Source: an uncultured Fidelibacterota bacterium
Lineage (GTDB): Bacteria; Marinisomatota; Marinisomatia; Marinisomatales; UBA1611
Reading direction: 5' to 3'
NCBI GenBank assembly: GCA_913045415.1
Contig: CAJWPW010000013.1
Location: forward strand, 1-12,238
Length of the DNA stretch: 12,238 nt
The position numbers and the translations under genes were made by a program. Position 1 is the first letter of the stretch, and each line of letters begins with the position of its first letter. The notes below the pieces were generated by a model. It worked only from the letters and a program-made list of their open reading frames with translations, had not been told where the DNA came from and did not search any database. Of the stretch, positions 7,566 to 12,238 are shown piece by piece.

Positions 7566-8186
7566 TTATCTTAAGTCTTTCAGATCGACCTGCAATTGCA
7601 AGCGCGCCCTGTTAATTCTTGATTTGACTGTCCCCAATGGAACATTAACAATACTACTGATGTCGTCATAAGAAAGTTCCTGAATATCCCTTAAAATGAT
7701 CACTGTTTTGAAATGTTCCGGTAATGCATGAATGGCAGCCTGGATTCGTTTTTCTGCGAATTCGCTTTGTACTTCCTGGCCTATTTCCGGTTGAATTGCA
7801 GGTAAGTCATAGTCCCGTTCATCTCGAGTCATCTGGCTCAATAGAGTAGTTTTACGTCTCTTTCTTTTTCTTAATTCCGTGTTGGCAAGATTTCGAGCAA
7901 TGGTATAGATCCATGTGGAAAATTTAGCGATCTCACGATAATAATGTTTTTTCACATACAATTTCAGCATGGTGTCTTGCACCACATCTTCTGATTGTTC
8001 CCTATCACCAAGAAATTGGAAAACAAAATTGATCAATCGATCCCGAAATCGATTCACTAGTTCGATATACGCATTTTCATCACCAGCTTGGAACCGAGCG
8101 ATCAATTGTTCATCTGTGTAAACAAAAGGTGCTTTTTGTTTATCCAATGACATGTCCGATAAATTGAATGAGTTCTGTTTCATCAT
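7566..8186 (-). CDS. ECF-type RNA polymerase sigma factor (sigma-70 family)
   Basis: From the ATG at 8186 this is 206 residues. Sigma region 2 runs from about residue 28 to 108: LIARFQAGDENAY, then EDVVQDTMLKLY (-10 recognition and core-binding helices) and FSTWIYTIARNLANTELRKRKRR. After an acidic linker, region 4 (about 147-198) shows ALPEHFKTVIILRDIQELSY and the helix-turn-helix IVNVPLGTVKSRINRAR that reads the -35 element. Regions 1 and 3 are missing, as in ECF factors. The gene overlaps the end of holA: 47 bases from this ATG, 14 bases if the ATG at 8153 is used; a TTG at 8216 is also open. None has a good ribosome binding site, so the start is uncertain. The anti-sigma gene follows after a 19-base gap. 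The regulon cannot be read from here. Confidence 0.93.
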   Translation of the reverse strand: MMKQNSFNLSDMSLDKQKAPFVYTDEQLIARFQAGDENAYIELVNRFRDRLINFVFQFLGDREQSEDVVQDTMLKLYVKKHYYREIAKFSTWIYTIARNLANTELRKRKRRKTTLLSQMTRDERDYDLPAIQPEIGQEVQSEFAEKRIQAAIHALPEHFKTVIILRDIQELSYDDISSIVNVPLGTVKSRINRARLQLQVDLKDLR

Positions 8187-9114
8187 TACTGTAACTTGTT
8201 TTTTGCCTTTTATCAATATTACCTAATTCATTTAAAGCACATTCCAATTTTTCCTGTGAAAATCCACGGGCATACTTTGGAATTTGCTTCTTTACCGATG
8301 GCGGTATTGGCATATAACCACGCGGTTCCCCTAAAGTTCCATTATTCATTTTAGCAAAAAGCATTTCCTGGAAAAGAGTTGTGAGTGGATAAATAAGTGA
8401 AATCATGGTATCATTTGATGTGATGATGGTCTTTCCAAGTGCCATGGCTTTATCGTAATTTTTCCCTCCCAAAGCTTGCAGGAATTCCCATCGCTGCCGG
8501 TCCCGCTTCCAACCGGAAAACATATCAATATCTTCCGAATTAATAGTATCTCTGTCTCCAGTCCAAAGGCACACTTTTTCGATCTCATTATTCAGGTGTG
8601 CCACCGAATCACCAGCCATTTCTACCATAACATTCACTATACTGGAATGAGCCATTTTCCCCCGTTCCTTAAAAAAGAAATTTGCCCATTTTTTCAAATC
8701 CTGAGCATATGGCGTTTGAACGTCAATAATACTGATGATTTTTTCAATTTGAGTTAAATATTTGGATTTGGCCATCCAATCATCATTAATCAGTACCAAA
8801 ATATGATTTTCCATAGGGGATTTACAATATTGTATTAAATCATCAATTGGTTTCCCCTTCAACTGCTGAGGGTTTCTTAAAACAAATAGTTTTTTACTTG
8901 AAAAAAGATCACTCATTGTGAGACGAGCCATTATCTCCTTCCCTTTCATATCATCTGGAAGCATAAGCGTTTGATCCTTATCTGAATCACCGAAAAAAGT
9001 TTCTGATACTTTTTGAATAAAAAAAGTTTGAAGGAATTGGTCATTTCCTTTTAGAAAATAAATTGGGTGAATATTCCCAATCTTCAAGTCATTGATAGCG
9101 TCTTTAACTTTCAT
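8140..9114 (-). CDS. holA: DNA polymerase III delta subunit
   Basis: A 324-residue protein, close to the usual 330-345 for HolA, the clamp-loader subunit that opens the beta sliding clamp during replication. The N-terminal part has the family's IYFLKGNDQFL (residues 18-28; family form YLLYGEE..L), a strand of the degenerate ATPase-like domain I. Mid-protein FVLRNPQQLKG and ILVLINDDW match the family's 'VVRN...' and 'LVL....' strands, and GDSVAHLNNEIEKVCLW (168-184) matches the conserved 'GnDL..L..EleKL' helix. The C-terminal collar domain is helical. No Walker A is expected in delta and none is seen. The ATG at 9114 overlaps the symporter stop by 11 bases, and the 3' end overlaps the sigma gene, which places a replication housekeeping gene inside a mixed operon. 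Confidence 0.93.
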   Translation of the reverse strand: MKVKDAINDLKIGNIHPIYFLKGNDQFLQTFFIQKVSETFFGDSDKDQTLMLPDDMKGKEIMARLTMSDLFSSKKLFVLRNPQQLKGKPIDDLIQYCKSPMENHILVLINDDWMAKSKYLTQIEKIISIIDVQTPYAQDLKKWANFFFKERGKMAHSSIVNVMVEMAGDSVAHLNNEIEKVCLWTGDRDTINSEDIDMFSGWKRDRQRWEFLQALGGKNYDKAMALGKTIITSNDTMISLIYPLTTLFQEMLFAKMNNGTLGEPRGYMPIPPSVKKQIPKYARGFSQEKLECALNELGNIDKRQKTSYSNDETELIQFIGHVIG

Positions 9115-10555
9115 TTTGGGTCTGTAAACTCACGATATAAACAGCAAGAAATGCAAAAATAAAACTCGAAAGTCTTTCAGTAACCAAAACCTTTAATGCA
9201 GGAATGTTTGCCCAGATGATCGTGGTGAGAAATCCCACCAATAAACCGGCGATGATGCCCTTGCGCGTAGTCTTTTTCCACCAGAGCGCCATAACCAAAG
9301 CAGGGCCAAATGCTGAGCCTAATCCACTCCAGGCATAACTGACAACGCCAAAGATCTTTTTGCCTTGAATTTCTGAAAATATGGCAATTCCGTACGCTGC
9401 CAAACCAAGAACAACAATCATGATCCTACTCAATTTTACCAGAACTTCCTGAGAGAGATCTTTCCCAAGATATTGATGATAAAAATCTTCCGTGACGGCA
9501 GAGGTAGACACCAACAATTGTGAATCTGCAGTAGACATCATGGCTGCAACAGCGCCTGAAATAAAGAGCCCTGCAAGAACAGGATGTAGCAGACTTTTGG
9601 CTAAAATCGGCATGGATTGTTCCGGATCCACAGTAAGAAAGTATTCCGGGCCAAAATAGACCAATGCTACAAGCCCCACTAAAAATGCACCTGTTATTCC
9701 CGGCAAAGCCCAAGCAATGGCAATTTTTCTCGCTACTTTTACATCTTTGGAACTCCGGATTGCCATATATCGAATTACCAGATGGGGTTGACCAAGATAT
9801 CCTAATCCCCAACTTAATCCACCCAATGCAGTTATGAGTGCCGCAAAGCCATCTTTACCGCCAAAAAAGGAACCGTTATTATTATTAAAAACCGAATTCG
9901 CAGCCGCTAAACTGTCAGAAATAGTCATTCCCGATTCTGATAATTCAATATATCCGGCAATAGGCAAGATGACCAAAGTCCCGATCATGAGAATTCCCTG
10001 GAGAAGGTCCGTCCACGCAACAGCGTAGAATCCACCCATAAGTGTATAAATAATGATGATGGCAGCACCGATAGAAATCCCGGTAATGGGATCTAAATCA
10101 AAAAGTGAATTTAGTACCTTGCCGGAAGCGTGAAATTGTGCAGAGACGTAAAACAGAAAGAAAAATGCGATAATGACAGAAGAAAACAGGCGGATGATAT
10201 TGGAGCTATCATTGAATTTTCGGTGGAGGTATTCCGGGATAGTGAGGGCATCATATTTTTCCGTTTCTTCCCGAAGCCGTTCAGCGATTAAAAACCAAGA
10301 TGCGATTATACCAAGAATAATTCCGATTACAGCCCAGGATTCGCTTAATCCAATGGTTATAGCAGCTCCGGGCAGTGCCAATAAAAGCCAAGCTGATTCA
10401 CCGGAAGCCCGTTCAGAAAAAGCAGTAACCCACGGACCCAGTTTCCGACCTGCCAGTAAATAATCTTCCTGGGTTTTATTAAATTTGAATGTCCAAACGC
10501 CAACACCCAGCAAAAATGCCAAGTAAAGAATAAAAATAATGCCAATCATATCCAT
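9104..10555 (-). CDS. putP: Sodium:solute symporter, PutP (sodium/proline) type
   Basis: A 483-residue SSS-family inner-membrane transporter with about 12-13 hydrophobic helices (E. coli PutP has 502 residues). PutP-like landmarks: AGRKLGPWVTAFS (35-47), SAWLLLALPGAA (54-65), TLMGGFYAVAWTDLLQG (171-187), WGLGYLGQPHLVIRYMA (249-265), MSTADSQLLVSTSAVTEDFY (340-359) and VVSYAWSGLGSAFGP (404-418). The MST at 340-342 aligns with the sodium-binding Ser/Thr pair of PutP. At the position of PutP Asp55 there is Gly52, next to Glu53, while Ser57 is kept as Ser54. It probably couples sodium entry to uptake of proline or a related small solute, but this residue change makes the substrate less certain. 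GGTGG lies 6 bases before the ATG, and the gene starts one base after the uppP stop. Confidence 0.88.
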   Translation of the reverse strand: MDMIGIIFILYLAFLLGVGVWTFKFNKTQEDYLLAGRKLGPWVTAFSERASGESAWLLLALPGAAITIGLSESWAVIGIILGIIASWFLIAERLREETEKYDALTIPEYLHRKFNDSSNIIRLFSSVIIAFFFLFYVSAQFHASGKVLNSLFDLDPITGISIGAAIIIIYTLMGGFYAVAWTDLLQGILMIGTLVILPIAGYIELSESGMTISDSLAAANSVFNNNNGSFFGGKDGFAALITALGGLSWGLGYLGQPHLVIRYMAIRSSKDVKVARKIAIAWALPGITGAFLVGLVALVYFGPEYFLTVDPEQSMPILAKSLLHPVLAGLFISGAVAAMMSTADSQLLVSTSAVTEDFYHQYLGKDLSQEVLVKLSRIMIVVLGLAAYGIAIFSEIQGKKIFGVVSYAWSGLGSAFGPALVMALWWKKTTRKGIIAGLLVGFLTTIIWANIPALKVLVTERLSSFIFAFLAVYIVSLQTQNES

Positions 10556-10556
10556 A

Positions 10557-11315
10557 TTAAACCACCAAAGTTATGAGTCCTACTGCAAGACAATATATCC
10601 CGAAATAATGAAATTTCCCCTGTTCCAACCAACCAAGGAGCCATTTAAGCGCCACCACGCCTACCGCGAAAGAACTGGTCAGCCCTGCCAAAGCAACCGG
10701 GATGGGCATTTGAAATCCACCGCTTACATCCAATGCAGTTAAAAGCCCCGCACCACCAATAGCAGGAATTGCCAATAGAAAAGAAAACCGCGCCGCTTCT
10801 TTTGCAGATAAACCTAAAAATAGTGCGGCGCTGATGGTCATACCACTTCGGGATACACCGGGAATAATAGCCATAGCCTGGGCACAGCCAATCAAGATGC
10901 ATGTTAAAAAAGAATGGTCTTTATCCTGACGATTTGCAAAAGATGATCCAAAGAGAACAACTCCGGTAAAAATGAGTGCACCTCCAACAGCCGTTACATT
11001 CTCAAACAGGGAATAGATCAAATCTTTAAACCCCAGCCCAATACCAACAGCAGGCAAAGTCCCGATTAGAATGTACATAATAAATATTTGTGTCTTTTTT
11101 GAAGCAAGCGACAATATTAAGGATTTTATGTCATCAAAAAAGATCACAAGTACACTGGCAAGTGTTCCAAGATGAACAAGAATCTCAAATTCGTTTCCTG
11201 GTTGCTCGATACCCAGGATTGCCTGGCCCAAGACCAAGTGTCCGGAACTGCTGATTGGTAAAAATTCAGTAAATCCCTGGATAATGCCCAGGATAGTTGC
11301 TTCAAGTATCGTCAT
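10557..11315 (-). CDS. uppP: Undecaprenyl-diphosphatase (UppP/BacA)
   Basis: This 252-residue polytopic membrane protein (E. coli 273) removes a phosphate from undecaprenyl diphosphate on the periplasmic side, recycling the lipid carrier used for peptidoglycan and surface glycans; overproduction of the family gives bacitracin resistance. Both signature regions are present: QGFTEFLPISSSGHL (13-27), with Glu17 and His26 at catalytic positions and Gln13 in the first acidic position as in many homologues, and PGVSRSGMT (152-160) with the essential Arg156. Hydrophobic helices fill the rest. The ATG at 11315 has no evident Shine-Dalgarno sequence. It is the first gene of the run after a 108-base gap, so a promoter probably lies just upstream. 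Its product would also serve the lipid-linked glycan genes at the left of the window. Confidence 0.96.
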   Translation of the reverse strand: MTILEATILGIIQGFTEFLPISSSGHLVLGQAILGIEQPGNEFEILVHLGTLASVLVIFFDDIKSLILSLASKKTQIFIMYILIGTLPAVGIGLGFKDLIYSLFENVTAVGGALIFTGVVLFGSSFANRQDKDHSFLTCILIGCAQAMAIIPGVSRSGMTISAALFLGLSAKEAARFSFLLAIPAIGGAGLLTALDVSGGFQMPIPVALAGLTSSFAVGVVALKWLLGWLEQGKFHYFGIYCLAVGLITLVV

Positions 11316-11423
11316 AAGATAAAATAAATTGGTGGGAATTTAGACGAGCGAAACGGAATCGGGTATTGGTAACTGTAAATTAGTAACGTGTTAATAATTA
11401 ATTTGTAAATGGTTTCCAGATTA
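11316..11423 (-). other. Intergenic gap, possible promoter region of the uppP run
   Basis: This is the longest gene-free stretch in the window (108 bases, AT-rich). On the minus strand a TTTACA (5 of 6 bases of the sigma-70 -35 consensus) lies at about 11404-11409, but no good -10 box sits 16-18 bases beyond it. A CGTCTAA sequence nearer the uppP start resembles ECF -10 elements, yet has no matching -35. A short TTAAT/ATTAA inverted repeat has no T run and is not a terminator. A promoter here is inferred from spacing rather than from a clear motif. Confidence 0.3.
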
Positions 11424-12110
11424 TTAGCAGTATCCCAATAATCCAATCATTCGTCCAGCTTTTTTTCCGTTTCGACGATATGAATGATATTTTTCTGCAT
11501 CACAATAAGTGCATTCGGTTAAAGTTGTTATTTTCTCACGTTTAAATCCATTTTGGACTAATTGGTGCAATGCCAATTTTTGGAGGTCAATTCGATACTT
11601 TCCAGCCCATTTCTCTTCAATAAAATTTGGATCGAATTGATTGATCACATCATCACTTACTTCGAAACAGCATTTTTGAATTGACGGACCAATCAAAATA
11701 TCAAAATTAGATAGAGATTTTCCCTTTTCTTCTATCTGCTTTGCGGATTGTAGTAAAATTCCATTAACCAATCCTCGCCAACCAGCATGAACCAATCCAA
11801 ATACCGGATCCAGCTGATGAACAAAATAAACGGGCATACAATCCGCTACCTGGATAGAACAAACTAAATTTGGATCCGAAGAAAAAACACCATCTGTATC
11901 TAAAATCCGTCCCGCTTCCATCGGAAATAATATATTTGTGGAATGTGTCTGTTTAGGAATAATAAGAGAATCAGAATTAAACCCAGTTTGATGCGCCAGA
12001 TTTTTTTGCCCTTCTAAACCATCAGCATTGAAGGATTTATAAGAGAAAATAGCCTTAATATTTTGATTGGAAAAATGGTGGGAATAATCCACCCAGTCTT
12101 TGTGAATCAT
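11424..12110 (-). CDS. pgeF: Peptidoglycan editing factor PgeF (YfiH family)
   Basis: A 228-residue member of the YfiH/DUF152 family, often labelled polyphenol oxidase or laccase-domain protein. In E. coli it corrects peptidoglycan precursors in which L-Ser replaced L-Ala. Family motifs: KQTHS with His56 (53-57), TDGVFS (72-77), VADCMPVYF with Cys91 (88-96), VHAGWRG with His108 (107-113), IGPSIQKCCFEV (140-151), and a C-terminal CTYC plus YHSYRRNGKKAGRM. His56, Cys91 and His108 form the expected zinc site. Length is near the E. coli protein (243). It is probably cytoplasmic, with no signal peptide visible. The ATG at 12110 forms an ATGA overlap with the stop of the upstream partial gene, so the two are likely translationally coupled. 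Confidence 0.95.
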   Translation of the reverse strand: MIHKDWVDYSHHFSNQNIKAIFSYKSFNADGLEGQKNLAHQTGFNSDSLIIPKQTHSTNILFPMEAGRILDTDGVFSSDPNLVCSIQVADCMPVYFVHQLDPVFGLVHAGWRGLVNGILLQSAKQIEEKGKSLSNFDILIGPSIQKCCFEVSDDVINQFDPNFIEEKWAGKYRIDLQKLALHQLVQNGFKREKITTLTECTYCDAEKYHSYRRNGKKAGRMIGLLGYC

Positions 12111-12238
12111 TCAGATGTATGACTATAAATAGTGCCATCATACACACCGATATTTTTCAATTTATTTTGGGTGTATTCCAACACTTGGGCAGAGCCATTT
12201 TCATTCCTATTGGCACCGATAAATTGGATCGATGTCTG
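12107..12238 (-). CDS. C-terminal end of an unrecognised protein, cut by window edge
   Basis: An open frame enters from the right edge and ends at a TGA (12109-12107), giving 43 visible residues that end IYSHTSE. The stop overlaps the pgeF ATG in a classical ATGA arrangement, which supports this frame being a real gene, since a second minus frame here has several stops. The fragment is mostly polar with a short IQFIGA strand and a QNKLKNIGV stretch. I recognise no family from so short a piece and assign no function. Confidence 0.6.
   Translation of the reverse strand, partial: QTSIQFIGANRNENGSAQVLEYTQNKLKNIGVYDGTIYSHTSE

Noticed and set aside
11374..11410. TGTAAAT repeated twice, 30 bases apart, in the intergenic gap before uppP
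   Set aside because: Only two copies of an AT-rich 7-mer; expected by chance and not enough to call an operator.
12111..12113. TGA immediately before the pgeF ATG, as a possible stop of the right-edge gene with zero spacing
   Set aside because: That frame has further stops upstream (TAG, TGA and TAA within 128 bases). The frame ending in the ATGA overlap is open to the edge and was chosen instead.

Overview
This is a gene-dense, AT-rich bacterial chromosome window. All recognisable genes lie on the minus strand, so transcription runs from high to low coordinates. Thirteen protein genes can be supported: eleven complete and one cut at each edge, plus one complete gene whose exact start is uncertain. 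Gene junctions are very tight (ATGA or TAATG overlaps, gaps of 0 to 9 bases) and most starts lack a clear Shine-Dalgarno sequence. An LolB-like lipoprotein implies an outer membrane. Together these suggest a Gram-negative member of the Bacteroidetes/FCB-like groups, possibly a Marinimicrobia-type lineage. That placement is an inference from gene style and protein similarity by eye, not from a marker gene. I see no RNA genes, mobile elements, CRISPR arrays or signs of recent transfer.

Layout in the direction of transcription. At the right edge is the C-terminal end of an unrecognised protein (12107-12238). It overlaps pgeF, the YfiH/PgeF multicopper-oxidase-fold family of peptidoglycan editing factors (11424-12110). 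After a 108-base gap comes a close-packed run: uppP (undecaprenyl-diphosphatase), a PutP-like sodium:solute symporter, holA (DNA polymerase III delta), an ECF sigma factor and its presumed membrane anti-sigma factor. This run ends at a strong intrinsic terminator (6937-6978).

The terminator sits directly in front of a second close-packed run: a membrane diguanylate cyclase with two GAF-like domains and a GGEEF active site, a secreted TPR protein, an LolB-like outer-membrane lipoprotein, a DPM1/GtrB-type polyprenyl-phosphate glycosyltransferase, a second family-2 glycosyltransferase with membrane segments, and a GT4-type glycosyltransferase cut by the left edge.

The common theme is the cell envelope: undecaprenyl carrier recycling (UppP), peptidoglycan quality control (PgeF), lipoprotein insertion (LolB-like with its TPR neighbour), surface glycan assembly (three glycosyltransferases), membrane stress sensing (sigma/anti-sigma) and c-di-GMP signalling. 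I found no convincing undescribed system. The points most worth checking are the terminator that abuts the diguanylate cyclase start codon, the TPR-LolB pairing outside Proteobacteria, the zinc-less anti-sigma factor, and a changed sodium/proline-site residue in the symporter.
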